A stretch of 43,452 nt of DNA from a candidate division KSB1 bacterium. GTDB taxonomy: Bacteria > Zhuqueibacterota > Zhuqueibacteria > Zhuqueibacterales > Zhuqueibacteraceae. The notes under the pieces were generated by a model. It saw nothing but the letters and a program-made list of their open reading frames with translations, was not told the origin of the DNA and made no database searches. The DNA is taken from assembly GCA_034506175.1 (NCBI GenBank), contig JAPDQB010000052.1, forward strand, positions 1 to 43,452, read 5' to 3'. Of this stretch, positions 25,750 to 33,342 are shown piece after piece; position 1 is the first letter of the stretch, and the number at the start of each line of letters is the position of its first letter. The translations under genes and the position numbers were made by a program.

Positions 25750-26076
25750 TCAAAGAACTATATTTTCATAAAACCAATTTATTTTAAACACATAAACGCA
25801 ATTTTGCAAGATTGTTGCTGCGGGCGCTGATAGCGCCGGCGTGAGCGGTGCCGAGACCGAAAGCGGGATGAAACGGTTGGCCGGAAGCGGCGTTTGATCG
25901 GCGTGGTGTTGGCGGCGATATTTTTTTAGCCAATTTTGAAAGGTGGTGAGGGCGAGACCTGCCTGCGCGCAAAAAGCTTTTTGCGTCAGGCCGGTCTGTG
26001 CTTTCGCGTCGAGATATTTCTCGATGCACGCGAACCTGGCTTCCGCCCGCGGCGTGCGCCTCTTGGAATGGGTCAT
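25750..26076 (-). CDS. IS66-family accessory helix-turn-helix protein (TnpA-like)
   Basis: Small IS-encoded protein of 108 residues. The ATG at 26076 has AGGAG seven bases upstream. Residues 5-50 (RRTPRAEARFACIEKYLDAK, then TGLTQKAFCAQAGLALTTFQ and NWLKKYR) form the helix-turn-helix of IS66 OrfA-type proteins. The tail after about residue 70 is low-complexity Ala/Pro. The reading frame is intact although the transposase is not. A homologue starts at 43338 in the second element. Confidence 0.8.
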   Translation of the reverse strand: MTHSKRRTPRAEARFACIEKYLDAKAQTGLTQKAFCAQAGLALTTFQNWLKKYRRQHHADQTPLPANRFIPLSVSAPLTPALSAPAATILQNCVYVFKINWFYENIVL

Positions 26077-26264
26077 CGCTTTTCTCCTGGTTAAATGCAC
26101 GTGGAGAAAAGATACGTTTTTGAGGTGAAAAAAGAAAGATGGGGTTCACCGAGGGGATACTTCCATGTGAGAGATTTTTGAAACAACGATTGCCCCGTTT
26201 TGATCTTTCCAATTATCGGTAAACAATATTCTTCATGTCTCGTAAGGCAACTCCTGCTTCCCGG

Positions 26265-26344
26265 AATTTGGAATTTCGGCTTTTCCACAAATCAACCATA
26301 CCTGAATCCCAAAGTCCATAAAATTGGCTTGGTTTCACATTATT
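26265..26344. repeat. 80-bp dispersed repeat, copy 1
   Basis: It begins AATTTGGAATTTC and ends CATAAAATTGGCTTGG followed by TTTCACATTATT. A copy of exactly the same length with the same ends lies at 31814-31893. The ends are well conserved and the middle diverged. Each copy precedes an accessory gene on the plus strand. The rest of the 26161-26498 gap holds no gene I can recognise. Confidence 0.6.
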
Positions 26345-26498
26345 TGCGAATCGATGTTTTGATTGGTATTGCAATCCTTGTCATTGTTCCGGTTTTTGGC
26401 ATGTCTTATCCGCGCGGCCAGCGCGGCTTTAAATAAGCTTGACAAGCAGGTCAATTTTTCGTTTCTTGATTCTATATGAATAAAGCCAAAAGCCGATC

Positions 26499-27011
26499 AT
26501 GGAAAAGACTCTCAAAGTTATCAACCAAATGCAGAAGAAAAAAGTGATTGCAAAATACGCCATTGGCGGTGGTATTGCTGCAATCTTTCATATGGAACCG
26601 GTTTTGACTTATGATCTGGATATTTTCGTTTTTCTCCCGCAGACTGAGCCTGGACTCGTTACGCTTTCTCCACTTTACGAATTTTTAAAAAAGAAAGGAT
26701 GCCAAACCAGCCACGAGCACATTATCATTGAAGGCGTGCCGGTGCAATTTATACCGGCTTACAATCAACTCATAGAGGAAGCCATCACTCAGGCCCGAGA
26801 GGCGAAATACAAAAGAACGAAAACCAAAGTGATCAGAGTAGAGCACCTTCTGGCCATTATGTTGCAAACCGATCGCCCGAAAGATCGAACACGAATAACT
26901 CAACTCCTTGAACAGGCAAAAATCAATATGGATTTTCTTCTGGGCATCTTCAAGCGGCATGGATTGCTTGCTAAATGGCAACAATTCCGGAAACGATTTT
27001 ATGGCAAATAA
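26499..27011 (+). CDS. nucleotidyltransferase-like protein (DUF6036/AbiEii-like)
   Basis: Predicted nucleotidyltransferase-fold protein of 170 residues, probably the toxin-like half of a two-gene unit. The fold signature is visible as AIGGGIAAIF (21-30) followed by TYDLDIFV, with Thr37, Asp39 and Asp41 in the position of the metal-binding DxD. The C-terminal part (about 105-165) is helical and basic, with VEHLLAIMLQTDRPKDRTRI typical of this family. The next gene overlaps its stop by 11 bases. Related proteins appear in AbiE-type abortive-infection and MNT/HEPN-type systems; which type this is cannot be told from the sequence. Confidence 0.75.
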   Translation: MEKTLKVINQMQKKKVIAKYAIGGGIAAIFHMEPVLTYDLDIFVFLPQTEPGLVTLSPLYEFLKKKGCQTSHEHIIIEGVPVQFIPAYNQLIEEAITQAREAKYKRTKTKVIRVEHLLAIMLQTDRPKDRTRITQLLEQAKINMDFLLGIFKRHGLLAKWQQFRKRFYGK

Positions 27012-27192
27012 GAAACCTTTACCAACCGAACTGGAGGCGCTATTTCGCGCCAAGCAAAAAAGGCGCAAAGAATTGGCTAACCTTCCATTCGAAGAAAAGA
27101 TCAGCATTCTGTTGGAGCTGCAGAACATCTCTCACGATCTTCGGAGCGCGAAAAGCCGTGACAAACATTTGATCTGGGACATTTCTGCATAA
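27001..27192 (+). CDS. small partner protein of the nucleotidyltransferase
   Basis: A 63-residue charged helical protein whose ATG overlaps the end of the preceding gene by 11 bases, implying translational coupling. The core KRRKELANLPFEEKISILLE, then LQNIS, resembles short proteins that accompany DUF6036-type nucleotidyltransferases. No DNA-binding motif is obvious. The upstream open part of the same frame (from 26908) overlaps the nucleotidyltransferase gene and is not taken as coding. A role as antidote or regulator is inference from gene order. Confidence 0.65.
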   Translation: MANKKPLPTELEALFRAKQKRRKELANLPFEEKISILLELQNISHDLRSAKSRDKHLIWDISA

Positions 27193-27266
27193 CGCATGGC
27201 GCAGAGGGCAAAGCGCATAGCGTTTATCGTCGCTTTGCGCTTTGCTCCATGCGCTCGGCCCTCTGC

Positions 27267-27790
27267 TCACTCGTAGCGAATCGCCTCCACCGGATTCGCC
27301 AGCGCGGCTTTGATCGCTTGCGTGCTTACCGTGAGCAGCGCGATGAACAGCGCCAACCCGCCGGCGAGCGCGAACATCCACCAGCCGATCTCGATGCGAT
27401 AGGCAAAATCTTGCAACCATTTGTTCATCGCATACCACGCCACCGGCCACGCGATCACGTTGGCGATGAGCACAAGTTTGACAAAATCTTTGGACAGCAG
27501 CGTGACCACGCCGCTCACATAAGCACCGAGCACTTTGCGAATGCCGATTTCCTTGGTGCGCTGCTCCGCCATGTAGGAAGCCAGGCCGTACAAGCCGAGG
27601 CTGGCAATCAGAATGGCGATGAGGGCGGCATAGCCGGACGGCTTGCCGACGCGCTGCTCGGCGCGATACAAGTTCTTCACAAATGGAATGGTGAAAATTT
27701 CAAAAATATCGGGATAGGCAAAGGCTATGCCTTCGGTGAAAATCTTGTGATGAATGAATGCCGGACGAGGTTTCACCAGGTGATTTTGAG
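27267..27790 (-). pseudogene. MacB-like permease remnant, two pieces fused
   Basis: The C-terminal ~150 residues are intact permease: SGYAALIAILIASLGLYGLA, RTKEIGIRKVLGA, and the end ALANPVEAIRYE. Ahead of it is a piece of the first periplasmic domain (YPDIFEIFTIPF). The two are joined directly, so about 500 residues are missing. Its last ~280 bases are almost identical to the end of the intact permease at 29320. It lies just after the nucleotidyltransferase pair, on the opposite strand. Confidence 0.88.
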
Positions 27791-27901
27791 GTCGTTTTTG
27801 GGCATAACAATAGTCCGAAGTCGTTTGTCCGAGGTCCGAAGCCAATTAATGAACGAGACTATTTTTCCTTTTTGCTTTTTTATCTGTTTATCTTTTTTAC
27901 C

Positions 27902-27949
27902 TCACTCGTACCGTAGTGCCACAACCGGATTCTACGCTTTGTGATGGCC
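27902..27949 (-). pseudogene. C-terminal scrap of another MacB-like permease
   Basis: On the minus strand the bases read KA, a stop codon, then NPVVALRYE and TGA. This is the permease tail with an internal stop. Nothing further upstream matches a permease. It marks the former 3' end of a lost copy, immediately next to the DUF4143 ATPase gene. Confidence 0.65.
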
Positions 27950-28043
27950 TGAAAGCCGTCTCAACAAACGAGATCGAATGCGATAATCGTAATCTTGCCA
28001 ACGACAAATCCGGGCTTGACAGTAACCCAAAGTTTTCGTATTA

Positions 28044-28062
28044 TTGGAATATGTAATTCCAA
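28044..28062. promoter_or_regulatory. inverted repeat before the first DUF4143 ATPase gene
   Basis: TTGGAAT (28044-28050) and ATTCCAA (28056-28062) form a perfect inverted repeat, 13 bases before the chosen start at 28076. It could be an operator or an mRNA hairpin over the start region. Confidence 0.4.
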
Positions 28063-28075
28063 AATGAGCCACAAA

Positions 28076-29263
28076 ATGGAAACTTATGTTCCAAGATTTT
28101 TTATCGCGCCGAAGCAAAGCTTTTTCCTGTTCGGGCCCAGAGGGACGGGAAAATCGACCTTTTTGAAGCAGCATTATCCCAACGCGCTCTGGATCGATTT
28201 GTTGAAACCGGATGTTTTCCGCGCATACGCCGGCCGGCCGGAACGCCTGGTCGAACTGGTGCATGGCAACCCGGAGAAAAAATTCATCGTCATCGATGAA
28301 GTCCAAAAAGTTCCGGATATTCTGAGCGTGGTTCATAGCCTGATCGAAGAAAAGAAAGGCCGAACTTTCATTCTGACCGGCTCCAGCGCGCGGAAATTAA
28401 AACGAACCGGCATCGATTTGTTGGCGGGGCGCGTCTTGCTGAGAACGCTCCATTCGTTCATGCTGTCGGAATTAACTGCGCCTCCCGCCTTTGCAGAGGT
28501 TTTGCAATTTGGCCTTCTGCCCATTGTCGTCGCTTCCGAGAATCCGCAGGACGTTCTCAATGCTTACGTCTCGCTTTACGTGCGCGAAGAAGTCCAAATC
28601 GAGGGACTGGTTCGCAATATTGGCAATTTTTCCCGTTTTTTGGAGGCGGCGAGCTTCTCTCACGCTGCGGCTTTGAATATCAGCAATATTGCCAGAGAAT
28701 GCGGCGTCGAGCGCAAAGTCGTCGAAGCCTACATTCAAATTCTGGAGGACATTTTGTTGGCGTTCAAGCTGCCGGTTTTTACAAAACGGGCACAGCGCGC
28801 GCTGGCCACGCATCCGAAATTTTATTTTTTCGATGCCGGCGTTTTTCAAAGCTTGCGTCCGCAAGGCCCGCTCGACCGGCCGGAAGAAATTGCCGGCGCG
28901 GCGCTGGAAGGCCTGGTGGCGCAGCATCTGCGCGCGTGGAATGCTTACAAGGGCAATCCTTATGAAATCTTTTTTTGGCGCTCGCGTGGCGGACTCGAAG
29001 TCGATTTCGTTCTCTACGGCAAAGAGGGCATTTATGCCATCGAAGTGAAAAACACCAAAAGCATCCGACCGGCAGACCTTCGTGGCTTGACTGAGTTCCG
29101 CAAAGATTATCCGCGCAGCCAAACCATCTTTTTGTATCGCGGGGACGACAAGCTCTTGATCAACCACGTTTCGTGCATTCCGTGTGAGGCGTTTTTGAAA
29201 AGGCTGTCGCCCAGCCTCGATCTTTCTGCCGTTTTTCACATCCCTCGTGCTCAAAAGCCTTGA
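28076..29263 (+). CDS. AAA-type ATPase with DUF4143 C-terminal domain (first copy)
   Basis: Predicted P-loop ATPase of 395 residues. The start at 28076 gives the family N-terminus YVPRFFIAPKQSFFLFGPRG; an ATG at 28064 is possible. The Walker A motif GPRGTGKST lies at 20-28, Walker B KKFIVIDEVQ at about 68-77, and the sensor ILTGSSARKLKR follows. The DUF4143 region (about 180-390) ends in a PD-(D/E)XK-like pattern, LEVDFVLYGKEGIYAIEVKN. Members of this family are widespread, often horizontally moved, and mostly of unknown role. It lies between permease remnants and an intact permease, on the opposite strand. Confidence 0.85.
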   Translation: METYVPRFFIAPKQSFFLFGPRGTGKSTFLKQHYPNALWIDLLKPDVFRAYAGRPERLVELVHGNPEKKFIVIDEVQKVPDILSVVHSLIEEKKGRTFILTGSSARKLKRTGIDLLAGRVLLRTLHSFMLSELTAPPAFAEVLQFGLLPIVVASENPQDVLNAYVSLYVREEVQIEGLVRNIGNFSRFLEAASFSHAAALNISNIARECGVERKVVEAYIQILEDILLAFKLPVFTKRAQRALATHPKFYFFDAGVFQSLRPQGPLDRPEEIAGAALEGLVAQHLRAWNAYKGNPYEIFFWRSRGGLEVDFVLYGKEGIYAIEVKNTKSIRPADLRGLTEFRKDYPRSQTIFLYRGDDKLLINHVSCIPCEAFLKRLSPSLDLSAVFHIPRAQKP

Positions 29264-29319
29264 AATGCCGTTGTGCATCGCGCAGAGCGCATAGCGTATG
29301 TTTTGCGCCATGCGCTTTG

Positions 29320-31725
29320 TTATTCATACCGCAGCGCCTCCACCGGATTCGCCAGTGCGGCTTTGATCGCTTGCGTGCTTACCGTGAGCAGCGCGATGAA
29401 CAGCGCCAACCCGCCGGCGAGCGCGAACATCCACCAGCCGATCTCGATGCGATAGGTAAAATCTTGCAGCCATTTGTTCATCGCATACCACGCCACCGGC
29501 CACGCGATCACGTTGGCGATGAGCACAAGTTTGACAAAATCTTTGGACAGCAGCGTGACCACGCCGCTCACCGAAGCACCGAGCACTTTGCGAATGCCGA
29601 TTTCTTTCGTGCGCCGCTCGATGCTGAACACGGCCATGCCGAACAAGCCGAGACCGGAAAGCGCAATTGCCAGCGCGGCGAACCACGTCGTCATCTGCAT
29701 GAGTTTTTCTTCGGCGGTGTAAAGCTGGCGGAGGTGATCGTTGAGAAAAAGATAAGCGAACTCGCTTTTCGTCGTGAGCTTTTCCCACGCCGCTTTTAAA
29801 TGCGCCAGCACTTCCGCTTCTTGCCTAGGCTGATAAGCGACGACGAGCTGTTCCGCGTAATCGGAGTATTGAATCACCATGGGTTTGATCGGATGGTGCA
29901 ACGAGCGGTTGTGCATGTCTTTGACGACGCCAATAACCGTCCCTTGCAGCGCCGAATAATCCAGTTCCTTGCCGACTGGAGATTCGAGGCCAAGCTCTTG
30001 CACCGCTTTTTCATTGAGCAAAATGGACATGCGCGGCAGCAGGCTGAAATCAATTTTACCGCTTCGATAAGCGTTCAGCGTATCGTTGGGGCTGCTGCAA
30101 TTGAAATCGCGGCCTTCGAGAAGCTGAATTTGAAATGTTTTGAGCAAATCACAATCGGCCTCGACGAACTCGACCGTAATTGTTCCCTCGCCGTGAGGAT
30201 GGGACATGATCGTCTCAGCGGTAAGATAACCTGGCAGCCAACTGGAGAGCGTGGCGGCGCTGATCGCGGAATGTGAAAGCGCCGCTTGTTTCAAAACACC
30301 CGCCTGCTTTTCCAAGCCGGCGGTTTTGATCACCAACAGATTGTCGTGCCGATAGCCCAGCTCTTTCGTGCGCGTGTATTGCAGTTGCTCGTACATCGTT
30401 CCAACGCAAACCAACAAGGCGATGGTGACGCCGAATTGCATGATGACCAGAGTTTTGCGCAGCCGCGTCGAAGCCCGCACGCCGGCGCCCTGCCCTTTCA
30501 ACATCGCGACCGCGTTGATTTTTGAGAAAAAGAGCGCTGGATAAAATCCCGCCACGATGGTAAAAAAAATCAGCACGAAGAAATTTCCCCACAAAAAGAT
30601 TTGATTGTTCCAATAATTGATCTGCAATTCTTTTCCGAGCAGCCCGCCAAAAGACCGGTGCGCCATTTCCACGATTCCCAGGGCCAACGGCAACGCGAGC
30701 GCCGCGATCAGCGCGGTTTCGATTAAAAATTGCAGAATCAGTTTGGCCGCGGTCGCGCCGATAATTTTGCGGACGCCGACTTCTTTCAACCGTTGCGTGT
30801 AGCGCGCCGTTACCAGCACCATGTAATTGATGCACGCGATCACCAGCACCAGCAGCGCGATACCGGCAAAGACGTAAAGATCTCGCGCGTTGGTCTGTTC
30901 GACATCATCAAACGGAATGGCGGCGGCAAGATGAATGTCCGTGAGTGGCTGCAGCACGAGCTTTTGTTTGCTCTGATCGCCGCCCGTGCTTTTCACTAAC
31001 TCCGGAAGTTTCTGTTCAACGCTTTGCCGGTCAATTTGCGGCTTGAGACGAACGTAAGTTTTCATCTCGAACCAATTCCAGGAAATTGTGCCAGTGGCCG
31101 GTGCAAACAGGCTAAACGGCAGCGCGGCGTCGAATTTGAAATGGGCATTCTTCGGCACATCTTCCATGAGCGCGGCGACTTTGACTTCGGCTTGGGGCGT
31201 TGTCCTGAAATTGAGCCGCACCAATAGAGATTTGCCCACCGGATTTTCTTCCCCAAAAATTTTGCGGGCGAAGGATTTTGTCAGCACCACAGTATTCGGC
31301 TCGGCCAGCGCCTTCGCTAAATCGCCTTGAATGGAGGGAAAAGTGAAAACTTCAAAGAAGGCCGGATCGGAAAATACAACGCGCGCTTCCGGATATTCTT
31401 TGTTTTGATACTCGATGGTTTTGTTCATCAAACGAAACTGAGTCGCGCTCTCGATCTCCGGAAACGTTTCGGCCAGCGTGGTTGAGAGAAAGCGCGGCGT
31501 GATCGAATTCAAAGATTTCCCCTCTTCGCCGGTGCTTTCCACCAGCACCCGAAAAACATTTTCAGGGTGACGATGGAAGCGATCGTAACTCAGCTCGTGC
31601 TGGAGGTACAAACCGATGAGCGCGCAACAAGCCGCTCCCAGCGTCAAGCCAACAACGTTGATCGTGGTGAACAGCCGGTGCCGCAGGAGATTGCGCAGCG
31701 CGATTTTTAAGTAGTTTTTGAGCAT
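29320..31725 (-). CDS. MacB/FtsX-type ABC transporter permease A
   Basis: Inner-membrane permease subunit of 801 residues without an ATPase domain. GGAG lies six bases before the ATG. It has the double-module layout of large MacB-like permeases. A first membrane helix (about 20-42, TINVVGLTLGAACCALIGLY) is followed by a periplasmic MacB_PCD domain and an FtsX domain with VFAGIALLVLVIACINYMVL and the coupling helix EVGVRKIIGA. A second unit repeats this and ends with RTKEIGIRKVLGASVSG and ALANPVEALRYE. It would need a separate ATPase, such as the one at 37519. Such proteins use ATP to drive periplasmic movements (export of small molecules, peptides or lipoproteins). Its substrate is unknown. 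Confidence 0.92.
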   Translation of the reverse strand: MLKNYLKIALRNLLRHRLFTTINVVGLTLGAACCALIGLYLQHELSYDRFHRHPENVFRVLVESTGEEGKSLNSITPRFLSTTLAETFPEIESATQFRLMNKTIEYQNKEYPEARVVFSDPAFFEVFTFPSIQGDLAKALAEPNTVVLTKSFARKIFGEENPVGKSLLVRLNFRTTPQAEVKVAALMEDVPKNAHFKFDAALPFSLFAPATGTISWNWFEMKTYVRLKPQIDRQSVEQKLPELVKSTGGDQSKQKLVLQPLTDIHLAAAIPFDDVEQTNARDLYVFAGIALLVLVIACINYMVLVTARYTQRLKEVGVRKIIGATAAKLILQFLIETALIAALALPLALGIVEMAHRSFGGLLGKELQINYWNNQIFLWGNFFVLIFFTIVAGFYPALFFSKINAVAMLKGQGAGVRASTRLRKTLVIMQFGVTIALLVCVGTMYEQLQYTRTKELGYRHDNLLVIKTAGLEKQAGVLKQAALSHSAISAATLSSWLPGYLTAETIMSHPHGEGTITVEFVEADCDLLKTFQIQLLEGRDFNCSSPNDTLNAYRSGKIDFSLLPRMSILLNEKAVQELGLESPVGKELDYSALQGTVIGVVKDMHNRSLHHPIKPMVIQYSDYAEQLVVAYQPRQEAEVLAHLKAAWEKLTTKSEFAYLFLNDHLRQLYTAEEKLMQMTTWFAALAIALSGLGLFGMAVFSIERRTKEIGIRKVLGASVSGVVTLLSKDFVKLVLIANVIAWPVAWYAMNKWLQDFTYRIEIGWWMFALAGGLALFIALLTVSTQAIKAALANPVEALRYE

Positions 31726-31743
31726 GTATGACTCCAGTGTTCA

Positions 31744-31780
31744 GTAATCAGTTCACTGAATACTGATCGTTACTGATTAC
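31744..31780. repeat. inverted repeat upstream of permease A
   Basis: GTAATCAGT (31744-31752) and ACTGATTAC (31772-31780) pair perfectly over nine bases; the sequence between is made of similar ACTGAATACTGATC text. Just beyond, GGTACGAGTAA on the minus strand (about 31786-31796) matches the last codons of a permease and may be one more scrap. Confidence 0.5.
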
Positions 31781-31813
31781 TTCTTTACTCGTACCACCGC
31801 CTCTCCATCCCAA

Positions 31814-31893
31814 AATTTGGAATTTCATCTCTTCCGCCCAAAAATCATGGCCGAAACAAAAAGCCCATAAAATTGGCCTGATTTCACATTATT
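31814..31893. repeat. 80-bp dispersed repeat, copy 2
   Basis: Same length and ends as 26265-26344. The last 31 bases (CCATAAAATTGGC core, then TTTCACATTATT) differ in only a few positions. It lies directly upstream of the CRP-like palindrome and the second DUF4143 ATPase gene. Confidence 0.6.
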
Positions 31894-31901
31894 CGTATGT
31901 C

Positions 31902-31923
31902 AAATGTGATTTTATTCACATTT
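31902..31923 (+). promoter_or_regulatory. CRP/FNR-family-like operator
   Basis: AAATGTGA-N6-TCACATTT is a perfect inverted repeat and matches the E. coli CRP consensus in every conserved position. It is centred about 58 bases upstream of the ATG at 31971. TTGACA follows at 31936-31941, but no well-spaced -10 box is seen. Confidence 0.6.
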
Positions 31924-31970
31924 TTTGAACATATCTTGACATTCGCATCACAAATCACTAAGTTATACAT

Positions 31971-33296
31971 ATGCAAAGGGACATCTATCAAAAACTTTTG
32001 GCCTGGAAATCTTCCCGGCGCAGAAAGCCGCTGGTGCTCAAAGGCGCGCGCCAAGTCGGCAAAACCTATCTTTTTAAAAAATTTGGCGCTCAAGAGTATT
32101 CACGCGTTGCCTACCTGAATTTTGAAGAAGAGCCTTTGCTTGACGATTTCTTCAAATCCAATCTGGCGCCTGAGAAAATCATTCGCAATCTGTCTTTATA
32201 TGTCAAGCATGACATCAAGCCTGAAGAAGACTTGATTATTTTTGACGAAATTCAGGCCTCCAATAATGCGCTGAACTCTTTGAAATATTTCAATGAGAAA
32301 GCGAATCAGTACCATATTGCGGCCGCCGGCTCTTTATTGGGCATCAAACTGACCAAACCCAAATCTTTTCCGGTTGGCAAAGTCAATTTTCTGAACATGT
32401 ATCCTCTAACGTTTCTCGAATTTCTGGACGCGGTCAATCGCAGCGAGCTGCGACAATTGATTGAAAGCACCTCAGATTTTACACCCTATCCGGAGCCATT
32501 TCACCGCGAGCTGACGGATTTGCTGCGCACTTATTATTATGTTGGCGGCATGCCGGAAGCCGTTCACTTCTTTGCGGAGACGAACGATCTTTCGGGAGTT
32601 CGAGAAATTCAAAAAGAGATTCTGAATTCCTACATTCTTGATTTCGCCAAACACGCGCCGCCGCCAGACATACCGAAACTCAGCCTGATCTGGGAATCAA
32701 TCCCCGTGCAACTGGGAAAAGAAAACAAAAAATTCATTTTTTCGGCGCTCAAAAAATCGGCGCGGGCGCGTGAATATGAAAATGCCCTGCAATGGCTGCA
32801 GGATACCGGGCTCATTCTCCGCGTTAATCTCGTGAAAGCGGGAACGATGCCGCTCAGCGCTTATGCAGAAAAGAGCATTTTCAAAATCTACGTCCTGGAC
32901 GTCGGATTGCTGGGGGCGCTTGCCAAGACACCTCCGGATATTCTTGCCCGTGATGAACAGCTTTTTACCGAATACAAAGGCGCATTTGTCGAAAACTACG
33001 TTGCACAACAACTCACGGCGCATAAAGAGGCGGAGCTGTATTATTGGAAAAGCGACGGCCTGGCGGAAATCGATTTTATTTGCGAAGAAGGCCATCACGT
33101 CTTTCCACTCGAAGCCAAAGCCGGGGTTAATCCTCGCAGCAAAAGCCTTTTATTCTATAACGAGAAATATCATCCTCCGGTATTATCCCGGGCGACGTTG
33201 CTGAATTTAAAACATGATGGGAATATCATCAATTACCCGCTCTACGCCATTTCATTATTTCCCGGGCTGTTTCTTTCTTCCGCCAATCGGCATTGA
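31971..33296 (+). CDS. AAA-type ATPase with DUF4143 C-terminal domain (second copy)
   Basis: P-loop ATPase of 441 residues, from the same broad family as 28076 but another subgroup. Walker A is GARQVGKT (25-32) and Walker B is DLIIFDEIQ (about 87-95). The sensor segment IAAAGSLLGIKL and the helical segment YPLTFLEFLDAVNR are typical of AAA_14/DUF4143 proteins. The C-terminus holds the PD-(D/E)XK-like pattern AEIDFICEEGHHVFPLEAKA. Base composition is more AT-rich than the neighbouring permeases, as expected of mobile accessory genes. It lies between permeases A and B on the opposite strand, behind a CRP-like operator. Confidence 0.88.
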   Translation: MQRDIYQKLLAWKSSRRRKPLVLKGARQVGKTYLFKKFGAQEYSRVAYLNFEEEPLLDDFFKSNLAPEKIIRNLSLYVKHDIKPEEDLIIFDEIQASNNALNSLKYFNEKANQYHIAAAGSLLGIKLTKPKSFPVGKVNFLNMYPLTFLEFLDAVNRSELRQLIESTSDFTPYPEPFHRELTDLLRTYYYVGGMPEAVHFFAETNDLSGVREIQKEILNSYILDFAKHAPPPDIPKLSLIWESIPVQLGKENKKFIFSALKKSARAREYENALQWLQDTGLILRVNLVKAGTMPLSAYAEKSIFKIYVLDVGLLGALAKTPPDILARDEQLFTEYKGAFVENYVAQQLTAHKEAELYYWKSDGLAEIDFICEEGHHVFPLEAKAGVNPRSKSLLFYNEKYHPPVLSRATLLNLKHDGNIINYPLYAISLFPGLFLSSANRH

Positions 33297-33342
33297 CTTT
33301 CTGAATTTGCAGGACACAATTTCACTTGCGCCTCACGTTTCG

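Larger units (their letters stand above)
24479..26160 (-). mobile_element. decayed IS66-family insertion sequence (1.68 kb)
   Basis: Both ends carry the inverted repeat GTATCCCCTCGGTGAACCCC followed by ATCTT (24479-24503 and, inverted, 26136-26160). Inside are an accessory helix-turn-helix gene (25750-26076) and a broken IS66-type transposase (24524-25719), both on the minus strand. No TnpB-like gene is present, so the layout is shorter than classical IS66. The 8-bp flanks (GGTTGTCT and TTCCATGT) do not match, so there is no target duplication. This suggests the element has been rearranged since insertion. The same terminal repeat occurs at 43254. Confidence 0.92.

Noticed and set aside
24471..26168. 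8-bp target duplication around the IS66-type element
   Set aside because: The flanks are GGTTGTCT and TTCCATGT, which do not match.
26200..26436. Small plus-strand frame after the IS66 element
   Set aside because: No ribosome site; its middle is the 80-bp dispersed repeat, so it is not taken as a gene.
28472..29311. Long minus-strand frame opposite the first DUF4143 ATPase
   Set aside because: It mirrors the codon structure of the clearly recognisable plus-strand gene and has no family-like motifs.
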